NCBI GenBank assembly: GCA_900708905.1 | Contig: CAADRB010000063.1 | Coordinates: 497,339 to 561,338, forward strand | DNA: 64,000 nucleotides | From: Hymenolepis diminuta | Taxonomy: Eukaryota > Platyhelminthes > Cestoda > Cyclophyllidea > Hymenolepididae | Reading direction: 5' to 3' | The notes under the pieces: generated by a model | Seen by the model: the letters and a program-made list of their open reading frames with translations, nothing else | The model's database searches: none | Told to the model about the DNA's origin: nothing | Translations under genes and position numbers: made by a program | Part shown: positions 28,006-39,981 of the stretch, in pieces | How positions within the stretch are numbered: the stretch's first letter is position 1 | How the letters are laid out: every line of letters begins with the position of its first letter

Positions 28006-29721
28006 TCAAAATCCCTAAGATGTTTCAAACAGGAGAAGTTGTTTTAAAACCAGCAGTTTGATATAAAAATTGGTAGGTTTTTTCAAAACATGAGGAGAGG
28101 GCACTTTCTACTAATATGAAGTTGTGATTATCTTCAGGACGAGGGAATACAGTGAATGCATATTTATATATATATACATGTTATAAACTAATTAGCCTCC
28201 AAAATATCTACAAATCCCAAAACTCACTAATAGCTACATATATCTTGAATGAAAATTAAATTTATATTTTGTAATTTTACGGAAAATTTTGTTGTTCCTA
28301 TTGCGAATTTAAAGAAACAGGTTCTGCTGCATCAATTAACTCAGTGAGTTACGCCAGGTAAGTGACAGCGAATATCAGTTCTGTAGTGGAAGCCACATCA
28401 AACAAGCGACTAAATGTCTTCGTGGAATGCAGACTTAAAAATGAACCTGCAACGACTGGAAAATTTGAGTTTTTGCTGAACACAATGTTGTATAGGAGAT
28501 AATATAAGTTAACAAAATTGTGTTTATATCATTTGCACTCAAATGCGATTGGGAAGGCTATGTAAGCGAGAACCATTGATTTATCGATTATTTTCCCCAA
28601 ATTGCTTCAAGCTTATCCTCATGAGCTTGTTGCATTCTATAGAAAGCCTGACGCTCCTTCTACTTCAAATCTCATTGTTGTGTAAATGACATGCAAATAT
28701 AAGTTGCAGCTACGAATACAGAGTGGTGACGATCTTGTAAATTTGTACAGTTTCAGATGTAGTCTTTCTTCTACTGAATTAGAAATACCTGATTATGATA
28801 AAACTGTTTTCATTTGTATTCTTTAAAAGTCGAAGCCCTAATTTGCCTTAAATGGTAAAGATAAATATCCTCTGAAAAATGGCCTTCAGAAACGAAAGAC
28901 TTTCGATTTCTACTCCAGCTTGGTTAAAATTCCAAATTTCAGTATGCAAATTTTCACTTTTCATCCTCCCTATTAAGCAACCCACAATAACTACTTACTG
29001 AACTTATTCAGTTTTATCAGGCGAATTTAAGAAATGACGGATTTATGGTTTTGTCGTCAACTTGAATAATTTTTCCAAATCTGTGATTGATTTTACCAGT
29101 ATCTTCGATGCTAAATGCTAAGTGATAGCTGAAAATAGGCGAAGATTTGACGCGGAATAGAAGTATTAGAGATATATATAATAAGTTTTGAGTCATCTTA
29201 TGACCAAAATCATCCTCTGCACTTCATTTTGTTAGTTAATCTCTACGCATGCGATCTTGACTTATATTAAATCACTTGATAGCTAGTCTTGATTTCTCCG
29301 GTGTCATTGATGGTCTGCGTGACTTATAATTTTTGTCGCAATAATACGGTGACCTTATTGGCTGGTAAAATCATAAACCCATACAGTTCTGCGTCATCGT
29401 AACAGTACCCAAATATGCCACTTTATTACCATTGACAGTGCAGAATTAAAAAATTTTTTTACAATAATGTTATTACTTCAGTGTATGAATGTCCTTATAA
29501 TAAAGACATAAGAAAGCTACCGTGTTCCATGGACAAAAATGACCTCAAATATTTATATTAAAATGCTTTTTATCATTTTTCAGAAGATCTACTGTTAATT
29601 ATCTAAAAATTGTCTAGAACTGCACCCGAAAAGACGTTAAAGGATGAATCCCCACATCTCCAAAATATCTATCTAACTTCATCGCTAATCACCAAAATTT
29701 AATTTCCTTGTCCTCATAGCG

Positions 29722-30201
29722 ATGTATGAACTTGTCAACCTCATTGTGACCCCAGGCTCTCAACAGATAAACATCGTGTATCCTCAAGTGGTTCATCCTC
29801 ATACATCAGAAAAGCTAAGTGTACCTCGGATGATAGTTACAGAGGCACCGCTGACTCAGCGATGTTTCGGAACCGGTCTTGTCCAGAGTCCCTTCATTTT
29901 CCTACAACCGCACCGTCCAATTAAAGCACACACACAATTATCTCCTCACCCGCATCCTCATCAAAGAGCTGAATATGAACAGCCTTTCAATACACACACA
30001 CACATGCAGAGACTGTCGCTTGTTAGACATATTTTCCTTGGCTCCCTTCCTCAATTCTCCCGTAAATCTTGGTCTAGTCAGCTCTTGGTCCTTTTGTTTA
30101 ACCCTCTACTGTTAGCCTCGTACTCTTACACAACAACGTTCTTAAAGAGCGCGACTTTAGTTAGAACCCAGATTAAAGTATTAAATCAGTTTAATGGGTA
30201 A
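29722..30201 (+). CDS. candidate single-exon open frame of 159 codons, unrecognised
   Basis: This is the longest ATG-initiated frame in the window not explained by an intron read-through. The ATG lies two bases after a good acceptor-like string, TTCCTTGTCCTCATAG. The first 65 residues look protein-like (MYELVNLIVTPGSQQINIVY), while the middle is built on CA-rich simple sequence that yields His/Thr/Pro runs, and the end is hydrophobic. The local base composition is richer in C than its surroundings, which lowers stop frequency and makes a chance frame more likely. No domain is recognisable. Confidence 0.25.
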   Translation: MYELVNLIVTPGSQQINIVYPQVVHPHTSEKLSVPRMIVTEAPLTQRCFGTGLVQSPFIFLQPHRPIKAHTQLSPHPHPHQRAEYEQPFNTHTHMQRLSLVRHIFLGSLPQFSRKSWSSQLLVLLFNPLLLASYSYTTTFLKSATLVRTQIKVLNQFNG

Positions 30202-32499
30202 TTTAATGGTGAATATTAATGTGTATTCACTTGAAACACTCGAATTAAAAAATACTTTCTCATTGCATTAGTAAGTGTTTTTATGATTGAATTCTTTGTG
30301 GCCATAGTTAAAGTTTTTAAAGTAGTTTGCCAATTGTTGGGTTCACAATCTATTTAAAAGTTGTTATCACTGTATATACATTGGTACATCTATCATAATT
30401 CCTTCTGAGACTCCAATGATCGCTAGGCAATGCTCACCACTTTTAAATCATTAACGGCAATGCCAATACAGCTAAATTCCTCAACTGTCTTTTGACTATC
30501 TGAACTAATATCGAGTCCTTATATATTTATTTGTATTTATTGGCTTCAGTATTAACCCTCAAGAATATGTTAGAAGGCACTGAATCAGCACCTCCAATGC
30601 ATTTTAATTGTCGCGAGTGCGTTCCCCAAGTTAAAACAGTTGCTACTATATAAATTTTAGTAGCCATTATGTTTAACGATAATCGATAATGGCATTGTGT
30701 GATCAATTTTAAAAATCGATCAGAAATTCAATCCATATAATCATTTAGATATTTTCAACTGGAATTTCAAAATTGATTTAGATTTTAATAACATTTTCTT
30801 TCATTTTCTACTCATTTTTATTAATTTTGCAAATAACTCATTTAATGAAAAGCAATGTGAAGTATTTCATGAATGGGTGATGGGATGATTCAATGCATAT
30901 CATCTTTCATAAAACTACAAAAAGTGTTTGTTAATGTATGTTTTGTTTATCTCACAAAATCCTAAGCATCGTTGAGGTTAAATTTCTTGGCATTGTTGTC
31001 ATAAAAATGATTCACATCACTTTTCATCTTAATCAAAAATCAACAAAATATCAAAATACTTGAACCGAGCAGGGGAATAGGAATAAAGTACTCCATAACC
31101 GTGGTAGAATTAATGAATAAATAGTTGTGGTGTCTGTAATTCTGGTTTCTGAATAATATAAAACCTTGGCTAAGTTGCTTCCTCCATTGTTTAGATTTGT
31201 AATCATATCGTAACTTGATAAAATATGATCTCTTTTACGTAGTTTCAAAAACCTTATAATGGCAGTACAGTTAGATAGGTAAAAGCTAGTTTGGCCAAGC
31301 AAACCATTATTTGGTAAAATCTATCCCGAAGTTTTTCTTCTAACGTATTGACTCCTATAAGGTCTTCACCTTCATTGTTGTACTAATTCTAACATCGTGA
31401 TCTATTACTACAAAGAAATTCAAAATAATATCCCATATTACTATCTCATGAAATAATTTTATTTCGGGAAAGAAACCATATCTCTCAGGAGAAAAGTGAT
31501 CGCTACCAGAAATAAGTTACACATGAGAGGAATAAATAGAGCTTAAAATTGTCAGTTTCTGCAGAATGATCGAGTGCTTACAGCCCTTTAGCCCAACTGA
31601 TTTATCCCCAGTCCTGAAGTATACGCATCCTCTCTGCTAACGCACACATCATGCGCCTTCCGCCGCATCCAGGGTATCCACCACCACCTAGAGACCACTT
31701 CAATCTCCCCCTGGTCGTTTTTCTCTTCAAGTTGGCTATTAGTTATAAGCGTTATTGGGTGCAAATGTTTTCTTTCTTTAAAGGAAAGTTTGGTAGAGGA
31801 TAGAAAGTATAATCTGTAATAACAGCTTTTGACCAAAATAGCATACCTAGCCGCTCATCCACCTTCTAAAAGAATATGAACTCAGTGATAATAAAAGACT
31901 AAATAATCTTCATCCTCAGGTGCGGATTTTGGAGGAAGAGATTTTAACTTGCACTGATTTGAAATATAAATCCAAATTTTCTTTATTAAGTAATCTAACC
32001 AAGAACTAATTAAAAATTTTCGAAACCCACAGGATAATAAATCGCTTACTACTTTTTAATTATTAGCAGCCATTGTGAGAAACCATTTTCGACAACTGCA
32101 CAAACTCTGCCTTGTATAATTAGATTTAAAAAATGTAATTCAAAATTTTAATATAGGCCTTCTTAAAAGATTGCCTAACTGAGAAATATTCATTTTAATT
32201 TATTTAAATTTCAGCGACTTCAGTTTTAAAATGAATTCTTACATATTTAAGGAGGAATTTCAAATGGCACTTAGTCTGTATTATTACTCCCAGTAAAGCA
32301 AAAAACTTGCAATTTTTCAGTGTGGGAAGCAACTGAGATCGGCTAGCAAAATGTCCAACAAATGGTAAAGAGGGTATCAATATTATGTCGTGAGCAATGC
32401 CAAGGTATCACAAAGTCCTACTTCAGTTGATATTTGGGGTCTGGTTGTTAAATATTTACCAAATGAGAAGTTCATGTTCTAAAATTTAAATTTCGTATT

Positions 32500-32610
32500 G
32501 GATTGCAGCAAACGTTTGTCGATGATATTCAGTGCTTAATGGTAGGTTTTTAATCATGATGGTTGGTCTTGCCAATTTAATTCCTCCTTTCTTCCAGTGG
32601 TTGAGAAGGT
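32500..32610. repeat. dispersed repeat (GATATTCAGTGCTT type), copy 2
   Basis: Partner of 18229-18340. Its section ATCATGATGGTTGGTCTTGC also matches AATTATGATGGTCAGTCTTG at 37.59 kb, so the copies overlap in different parts. Confidence 0.6.
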
Positions 32611-33855
32611 AGAATTGCCCAATATGATAGTCAGCAACGTAGCAGGGATGAGATAATAAAACCTTTTAAGTAAGCTGTGTTCATCCGAGGTGAATGTTTT
32701 GTTAGTTTATTTTCATTCGCAAATCATTCATATTCATTTTACAAATAATTTCATTTTAAAAAGTTTCAATTGTGTCACTTATCTACCCTAAAGAAACATT
32801 ATTTGATCTGCGAGAGAAGACGGGACAAGATCGGTGATACTAAATGAAATTATTACTAAAATTTGAAAATCGCGCTGCTGAACACCACAATATGTCGGTA
32901 TCAGCATTAAAGTAAACAGATTTTTTGATCTTGCTTTTATTTTAATAGCAAATTTGGTTTTATTTTCAGTAAGTGCTTGTTACTGTATTTATTTACAATC
33001 CCTTTTGACTTTCGTTTTTATTTACTTTCGTTGGGTTAAATTTCACATGTCTCTCATTTTATTAAAGTATTCGATATTTTTTTAATTTTTCAAATGAACT
33101 GCACATTTTGTCTATGTGCTTTAATTACTATCTTCATTCTTCCTCTACTTCTCTAAAAATGGGAACATCCAAAATTAGAAATTTAGCCTTTCTAGTTCTA
33201 TTTAATTATATTATTTGAATATACAAAAATCCTATAATCTCGATGACTTTTTTGCAATTCGCCGCAGAAAGTATCGATTTTTCAGATCAATGATTCTACT
33301 TGCACCCTGCGTCGAGTGAACTGAAACCTGCGTTATTGATTTTTCTGAAGTGTTAGAGAAAATCAAAGTTTCTTTACAAGTTTTAAACACGTGCTGGAAT
33401 AATAAAATGAAATTGAAATTTTTCTTTGTTATTCTAACAGGAAATGTATATATCATCATTTGGAGGTACGAATGTTTTGATGTAATTAAAATTTCTTATA
33501 CTTTTGAGACTCGCAGAAATTCTATTTTTTCTACTTTGTCAATGTCCTTCCAGTTTAAGATCAGCAATATAGATTTCAAATGAAATGGATGGATAGTGAC
33601 TGAGTAAAGAATTTAATTTATTTGTAGGTTACTAAAAAACCTTATGACAGTAGGAAATAGGATAATTAAATTACATTAAATTCATAATTTTACATTAAGA
33701 GATGTTTAATTGTTGCCCTCTCATTTAGATCGCCCGCTCTCAGTTTCTTTGAATTTTTGGCATTTTAAAGCAGAGAAACATCAGAATAGTGTATTCTAAC
33801 AGAAAAAAGGGTGTAATTAGCTTTATTATAGCGCACTTTGAGTTAACACAGCCAA

Positions 33856-34284
33856 GTTAAGTGGTTTCAAAGTTGTAAAAAGTAGTTTATACTGCCAAAA
33901 CACTGTACTAAATAGAAGCTGGGAGTGGTGAGACCACCCATTCTTTAAGTCCACCCAATTTCAGATGCCAGCTTTCTTCTGTCATCAGATTTAGATATGC
34001 ATCGTGAAATGTGTAATCACAAAGCTACAAGATAATTCCAATCTCACTTCATGAAAATCAGTGCAGTCGTCCTCAATTGTCCTGAACCTATTCTCCAATA
34101 GAAATGAACTTCGCATCTATCCTGAATATGTTAAGAATAAAGAAGCGCAAATTTAGAGCTCAGGTACCAGAGATATTCTTCCTTTACAAGAGAGGCATAT
34201 TTTACATTCCTTCTTGTTTGGTGACGGTAATATTTAAGGCTCTGCATATGTGTGTTCAAATCGTATTTGTACTACGAACATTAG
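33856..34284. repeat. 429-bp direct repeat, copy 1
   Basis: This block recurs at 39982-40410 at a constant offset of 6,126 bp with no indels. I count four substitutions, all in the last quarter (around 34165, 34182, 34219 and 34239). Beyond TACGAACATTAG the two copies diverge at once. Both contain an ATG frame beginning MNFASILNMLRIKKRKFRAQ. The frame ends differently in each copy, in unique DNA, so it is not a conserved gene. Confidence 0.95.
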
Positions 34285-34381
34285 ATGGTTATTTTTTTGA
34301 TTGTATGGAATTAAGAGGGATAATTGGGTTAGTGGAAATAAATCTTTACATTGCAAATATTTGAAAGCTTGCAAATTTGTA

Positions 34382-34500
34382 TCAGATTATTAGTTAATGC
34401 AAATAAATATCCTTCTATTTGAAATCGGACTTTATTAAATACAAGTGGAATTAGTGTAGCAAAAGCGGTACAATAGAACATTATTTAAAATACAAATGAG
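34382..34500. repeat. dispersed repeat, copy 2 (GTTAAYGCAAATAAATRTC type)
   Basis: Same orientation as 25174-25290. It begins about 100 bp after the end of the 429-bp repeat copy 1 and is not present after copy 2, so the two repeats are separate units. Confidence 0.65.
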
Positions 34501-34618
34501 TGTCATTTAAACGTATTTTGACTACTTTTAATAAATTTATGTCACTTATTTTGAAATGTGGAAACCAAATGAACAACTCATTTTTAAAGCACAAATTCAA
34601 ATCCATCTCTCAATAATC

Positions 34619-34980
34619 TATGTGTGGATTCTCCATGTCATCGACTCTTTGCAAATGAAAGTGAAATGAGAAGGCGCTGGAGGATCTATCACCACAAACT
34701 GAAAGTTGATCTGTCCTGTAGACTTGTCCTACACAATTGCGAGGAAAGAGGATTTCTGGGAAATTTTATGTAAGCCATCACTCTGATTTTCTAATCGAAA
34801 AGCAAGATTATTAAAGGAAAGGACAAGTCTATAGGAACTCTGACTTGAAAAAACTGTTGATGTTATGATTCCAGGTTCTCCTGGTTCCCCGACATTCGCA
34901 TCTATTGCTTAAGCATAATCCCTTTTTGTGAACTTTCACTTCCTCTGTGTTCGTATGTCTGCTCTGTCATGGGAAATACA
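34619..34980. repeat. diverged dispersed repeat, copy 1
   Basis: Alignable in order with 36031-36440: TGTGGATTCTCCATGTCATC against TGTGAATTCTCTGTGTCGTC, then GATCTGTCC..TAGACTTGTCC, then GAAAAGCAAGATTATTAAAG against GAAGAGCAAGATGGTTAATA, then TGCTCTGTCATGGGAAATA against TGCTCTATCGTAGGAAATA. Identity by eye is roughly two-thirds with several indels. No protein frame is shared. Confidence 0.7.
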
Positions 34981-35886
34981 TATGTATACGTGTGTGGTGT
35001 TAATAAATTTTTAGTAGGCCAGCTCACCACATTCACTATATCCCATTTTGTATTAACTAAATTATTTAAAAATGCTAGACAATTTTAATTTTAATTTTAA
35101 TTTCTTATGCAGTTCGAATGCATATCAAATCAAGGTTAAATGGTCTTGTAAGATCTATTAGAATTCACCTTGAGTTAATCCCTTGAGCTATGCTGTGGCC
35201 AAGACGTCTCATCTCCCCAACCTTCGAAATAAGAAGAAGCGAAATAAATACAAAATACGAATCATCAGATGAGAAAGCCTTGAATATTGTGGTCATAGTC
35301 TCACTAACTAACCCTAAGAATAAATTCGTTTATTTTTTAATTCATTACTCCATCCATACGCTCAGAATTGATCGACCAATAGGTTAAGTTGAGAGATTGG
35401 TTATGTTGTCCTCAGAATAGGTGAAAGCCATTTTACATCTCTGATTATACCCCAGCGATGACAATTCCCAGCATGCGGCCCTCCAGTTGCTTGATTACAG
35501 ACGTACGTTGCTACGTCGAAGGCCAAAAGACAAACAGTAAAACTATGACTTATTTTAAGATCAATAGTGTCACTTATTAAGAATCGAATGATAATATTGG
35601 AAACATTTATTTAATCAGTTCTTCTTCACAGTTTATCTATGGTTGCCTATTGTAATGTGAAAGATAGTAGATCAAAGGGCTGTATAGAATACCTTCGGAA
35701 TAGAGATGCTTGGGTTGTAAACCAGGAGACAAGCAAATGCCAAAGTTCTATAGGAAGAAGTCCCGCCGAGAATCCTTGCCGCACAATTGCAAAGACGGAG
35801 ATTAAATCTGTCAGCAAGTCTTCAAGGAGAAGATGAGATATAAGCAAAAGAATCCATTGAGATCCCGGTTACCAAAGTTGATACCT

Positions 35887-35910
35887 CTAAATCTGCACGC
35901 GCAGATTTAG
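35887..35910. repeat. perfect 10-bp inverted repeat with 4-base loop
   Basis: CTAAATCTGC, ACGC, then GCAGATTTAG. No T-run follows, and no gene ends here on either strand. Confidence 0.85.
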
Positions 35911-36030
35911 TTAAGGTAATTTCAATTGGATGCTAAACGGAGGCAAAATTTGGATGAATCCCACAAGAAATTCCGCTTTTCGTATTAATGAACATCAATC
36001 GCAACTGAAAGTTATGCTTAAGAGAAATTT

Positions 36031-36440
36031 TATATGTGAATTCTCTGTGTCGTCGACACCGTCGAATAGATTATCAAAAATCAGAAGATGATCTGCACAT
36101 TGGTAGACTTCTTTGTCCAAGAGACAGATGCTACAGCAGTTATATGAAAAGAAGGTGATTGCGAAATCAAATGAAAGCATTCAATCCAGATTTCCGATTT
36201 GAAGAGCAAGATGGTTAATAGAAAGGATAGGTCTGAAGAAATTCCAACACGAAAAAGCAGTCGATTAGATCATTTAGGAGCTTAGACAAAATAGGATTCT
36301 CCTGACTCACATCTTGTGGTTAAATACACCCTCCCTAAAGTGAACATACCCCCGTTACTTCCATTTTCACTTCCCATGCGCTTGTATATTTCCACATGTT
36401 GAAATGTTGTAAACCTATTTTGCTCTATCGTAGGAAATAA
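36031..36440. repeat. diverged dispersed repeat, copy 2
   Basis: Partner of 34619-34980 in the same orientation, about 1.4 kb downstream, with insertions that make it about 50 bp longer. It contains a small palindrome, GTGTCGTCGACAC, near 36048. It lies just past the 3' end of the - strand gene that stops at 36825. Confidence 0.7.
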
Positions 36441-36722
36441 ATAAAATTCAACATTAGGATATCACACAGAGAAATATACTCGCAATGAGCTCACGGATTG
36501 CTTGATGCTTCTAGAATTTGATTTCAAATAAATAAATAAACTTACTGTCTACATTCCCTCGACCCCCTCTTCCTTTTACATACCTTAATTAGATCTGATT
36601 ATCGCTCTTCCATTTATTCAGATGCCTGTTCAAGATCCAAGATTTTAACATTCCCCCGAGCGATGATAATAATTTCGGCTTATTTGTATCAAAAAGCGGG
36701 CATTTTTTAAAAATAAAAAGGC

Positions 36723-36728
36723 TTTATT
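36723..36728 (-). promoter_or_regulatory. candidate polyadenylation signal for the 36.8-37.9 kb - strand gene
   Basis: TTTATT on the + strand reads AATAAA on the - strand, about 97 bp downstream of the stop codon at 36825. The spacing suits a short 3' UTR. Confidence 0.5.
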
Positions 36729-36824
36729 TACTACGGTATCTCTAATAAAATTGTATACAAAAAGACGGACACAGAGAAGTTAAGAATATGTACAATATAC
36801 TATATAATAAAATACTATTTTGTC

Positions 36825-37899
36825 CTAAATACGCCGTGGAATCAGGCGTTTTTGGTTAAGACCTCTTTTCAACTTGAACAGGGTGAAAAGATTGTCCATA
36901 CTGAAGCCGGGACTGGGAGGATTGAAATGATTATTGGTTGATGGATGATTCTGTGTGGACTGATTCTCAGCTGAATCGTTTGAAGGAACTCGAAAATTTT
37001 GCCTGCAAGCATATTCGGCTCGAATGGATCTGACGAGTTCTGGATCTTCGGCAATTTTGCTTAGAAAGACGATAGCATCGTCTAAAAGAGTTTCCATGTC
37101 ATCCAAGGTATTGACAGTCATCTAAAAGGAGAGTAAGATTATGATATTTAAATAAAGGGTAGCAACTTATGCCAGCATAAATTGTAATTGACTAAAATCG
37201 AACCGACTGATCTGTAATATTTGTAGATTTCAGTAGGAATTTGAATGCTATTTCTGTTATTGGAATTTGTTACTTTCAGAGGTTGCATTTTGACTTAATA
37301 TTAAAAGAATTCGAGTTTATGCGACTGAATGGCATTAAAATTTTACAATTTTTCATTGCAGGAGAGCAAATGAAAATGGGTAGATAGAGTTCAATAAGGA
37401 ACATAGGGAGCGGATCGAAAAGAGAGCGTCAAAAGTTATTTTATTTGACTGTCGGATTCAGACAGTAGAATATCCACTTAATGAGCCGTCCACTGCTGTT
37501 GGTTCAAAATTCATATTATATAATTCTTCCTCTGAATTACTTATCAAATTCTTTTCCACAATCTCCAGCGCTTTATAACCGCTGCTAAATTATGATGGTC
37601 AGTCTTGCCACTTTAATTCACTTCCAAAGACGGAAAGGCAGCATGATCATACATTTTCTTCCAGCATCTATTACCTGTTCATCAAATTTCTGAAGNGGGG
37701 GGGGGGGGGTTTAAAACAATAATAAGTATTTTTAAGTCCTTACCGAGGTCGGCTTATTTGTAGATGGTGGAACTAGTTGCCTCAGACTCTTGATAGTTCG
37801 ATCCAAATGCGCGATATTCGCAAATCTTCCATGACGTTGTCCGTTGATTCGACCGAGATGAAGTGCTCGAGCTTGCGTAGACATGGGCGAGAGTCTCCA
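36825..37899 (-). CDS. unrecognised protein, last two exons; weak helix-loop-helix resemblance
   Basis: Exon A (37744-37899, 52 codons) runs from a strong acceptor (CCTTTACTTTCAG) to a strong donor (TCG/GTAAGG). Exon B (36825-37121, 98 codons plus stop) starts right after CTCCTTTTAG. Both junctions are phase 0, and an AATAAA sits about 100 bp past the stop. Exon A holds a basic stretch followed by a predicted amphipathic helix, ANIAHLDRTIKSLRQLVPPS. Exon B opens with a second helical stretch, TLDDMETLLDDAIVFLSKIA, then an Asn/Ser/Pro-rich segment and a basic C-terminus ending LIPRRI. The LRxLVP motif and helix-loop-helix layout recall bHLH factors, but the basic region lacks the usual ER residues, so this is only a suggestion. 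Exon A may continue upstream to an exon at 42.3 kb, or translation may begin at its internal ATG (MSTQARALH). The splice structure is convincing; the family is unknown. Confidence 0.5.
37561..37640. repeat. dispersed repeat (GATATTCAGTGCTT type), partial copy
   Basis: Carries AATTATGATGGTCAGTCTTG followed by CCACTTTAATTC, matching 32500-32610. It lies in the intron between the two exons of the 36.8-37.9 kb - strand gene. Confidence 0.5.
37696..37709. other. ambiguous base followed by 13 G
   Basis: The only N in the window stands immediately before a G13 homopolymer, inside the intron of the 36.8-37.9 kb - strand gene. The exact length of the tract, and perhaps of the sequence around it, is uncertain. 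Confidence 0.9.
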
Positions 37900-38063
37900 C
37901 TGAAAGTAAAGGGTAAAATTCAATCAGAACAAGTTGGTTAGAGATCAGTCATGTCCCAGATTCTTGCGTTAGCAACCAGCATGTGTGGCCATTTGTCCAA
38001 CAGATTTGCACCAACCTGAAAGCACACTTGTTGTCAATCCACCCCTCTATCCAAGGAACAAAG

Positions 38064-38077
38064 ACACACACACACAC
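38064..38077. repeat. (AC)7 microsatellite
   Basis: A perfect AC run lies in the presumed intron between the exon-like blocks at 42.3 and 37.8 kb. Confidence 0.85.
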
Positions 38078-38865
38078 CTGGCCAGGCTTATGATTCATAG
38101 CTTGCAGATTCTCCTACCTCACCGTCCTCCCCGCATTTAAGCCTTTCTTTAATGGCTGTAAGTGGGGAGTTTTTGGTAAACTAGGATTCACCGCCCATAT
38201 GCATCCATTCGCGTGTGCATGGATGATTATGACCTGACAACAACATGACGAGACAAAAATAGTTAACAGATTGTTTGACAGGCCAAGAGGGGAGAAGTTA
38301 ACGGTTGTTGCTAAGACTATTTTGAATTGGTTTAAGTGGGTCTTTCTAGGGTACAAAGGAGTTAGGTAATTATAATTTAAGTTTATTTGTAACCCTGTAC
38401 GATAGCTAAGAGTTTAACTAATAGTTATTTTCCAGTACCTATTACTGTGCTCAAGTCTATAAAAACGAGTTCTATTCCACTAGCTTATTTTGCCTAAAAA
38501 GTAGATTTTCAGTGAGTTAAGTTGAAACACATACCATCTGCTCTTTAAATCCTGGAGAAAAGGATCTTGTGAATAAAGTTTTGATAATGATTTGACTTTT
38601 ATTTTTCTTTATCTTACCATATTTCCGTGTGGGATTAAATTACGAAGAATGAAACTTCTGCATGGAACCGCCAATATCACTAAAGTCTGCGTGCAAATAA
38701 ACCATTTTAAGAATAGTTCAAATACTCCCCCTCCCATTCTAGTTATGTTTCAGAATCAAGGAGTAAGTAAGAGTTCCCGTATTCAACGGTCTTTTCGGCC
38801 TTCTAGAGAAAAGACGAACTAAGGTGGCAAGATCAGCCATCATTAACAAAGCAACGGACACTGGG

Positions 38866-38990
38866 CAGTAAAAATTGTTGATAAAAATTCGAATTTTGGA
38901 ATACGCAACAGGGAACGGCTTATTAAGTGAATACTCGACAGGCCAAACACGAAAATCAAATAAAGTAATTTTTTGGTGCCCTCTCTAATA
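38866..38990. repeat. dispersed repeat family, partial copy
   Basis: Matches the middle of 44481-44865: GAATTTTGGAA, GTGAATACT, AAAATCAAATAAAG, then GCCCTCTC against GCTCTCGGC. Same orientation; the flanks do not align. Confidence 0.5.
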
Positions 38991-39228
38991 CCTTATTGAA
39001 CTTACCTGATTTCAGTTGCCTTCCCGTAATGAAAAATTGTAAAACTTTTCTCCATTACTGTGCGATATTATAGGGCAACAATAAAATTAGAATTTTCACT
39101 CTTCTTGTTATAAAACGTTTCCCTGTCGATTAAAATTTTGTAAAACTCAAAGCTTTGTAACTACAAGGAATAAAACCACTTTACAATTTCAATTTCTCAC
39201 ATCAGGAGGATCTTTATGATTCATTTAT

Positions 39229-39594
39229 TTACCCTAAGCCGAAAATTATACCATGATTTTTAACTTTCTTAAAATTCGAAGTCACATTCCGGCGAGCATG
39301 TGGTGTTTTCCGTAAGACCTCAAAATACACCCCCTTGGGTTGAATGAATGAACAGGAAGAACATCTGTCAAGGCTCAGCATGTGTTGGAGAGATAAAATC
39401 TCTAACCTATTGGGAATCGAGCATGTGCTCTGAAGGGGACTAAGTGTTCCCCATAGGGGAGGTATATCTAAAGCTGCGTGATATAAATGGTTATAAAATG
39501 GGTGTGAGTTTAAAGTATGACAACTGAATAACTCAGATTTTTCTAGTAAATACAGAAGATAATAATGCACGTCAAACGTAAAAACAGAGAACAT
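39229..39594 (-). CDS. weak candidate open frame of 121 codons
   Basis: An ATG frame on the - strand encodes a His/Leu-rich segment (YHAALDIPPLWGTLSPLQST) followed by a basic end. No splice context, domain or repeat explains it. It lies inside the possible long intron between the exon-like blocks at 42.3 and 37.8 kb on the same strand. Confidence 0.18.
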   Translation of the reverse strand: MFSVFTFDVHYYLLYLLEKSELFSCHTLNSHPFYNHLYHAALDIPPLWGTLSPLQSTCSIPNRLEILSLQHMLSLDRCSSCSFIQPKGVYFEVLRKTPHARRNVTSNFKKVKNHGIIFGLG

Positions 39595-39981
39595 GACTCA
39601 TGTTATTAAAATTTTAAAAATAGATATTATCGTACTTTTTTAAACGATTTTATTAGGAAGGTCTAATTGACCACTAATGAAAATACACCTTTCAAATATA
39701 AGATTGTATAATGAATGACTAGGACAAAATGAATATTCCCCTAAAAACGATATTCATTTGCTCAAGAACTCTGATTAAATTAAATTTAAGGATACTCTTC
39801 AGTAAACTCTCTTAGAAAAAATTGAAACAGTAAAGATATTTAAATGTGTCCAGGTTAAACTTCAAAAAAGGGTTATTAAAATTTATCTGAAGTGATTTAA
39901 AGGTATTTATAGTTTTCACAACTGCAGAAATGTAATAGAAAATGTGGACACGGTTCAATGAGCTCTGTTAAGTTAAAAAGT

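Larger units (their letters stand above)
28006..36722. other. no supported gene; repeat-bearing
   Basis: Apart from the 159-codon frame at 29.7 kb, it holds one copy of the 429-bp repeat, copies of three older repeats and a perfect inverted repeat. A - strand frame at 31588-31836 encodes HDVCVSREDAYTSGLG near its end but has no support. Confidence 0.55.

Noticed and set aside
31588..31836. A - strand frame of 82 codons with a Trp-rich segment.
   Set aside because: No splice context or family resemblance; length within chance expectation for a locally GC-richer stretch.
34104..34364. An 86-codon frame in the 429-bp repeat (and 64 codons in its copy) considered as a duplicated gene.
   Set aside because: The two frames end differently, in unique DNA, and there is no domain or splice context; they are open by chance within the repeat.
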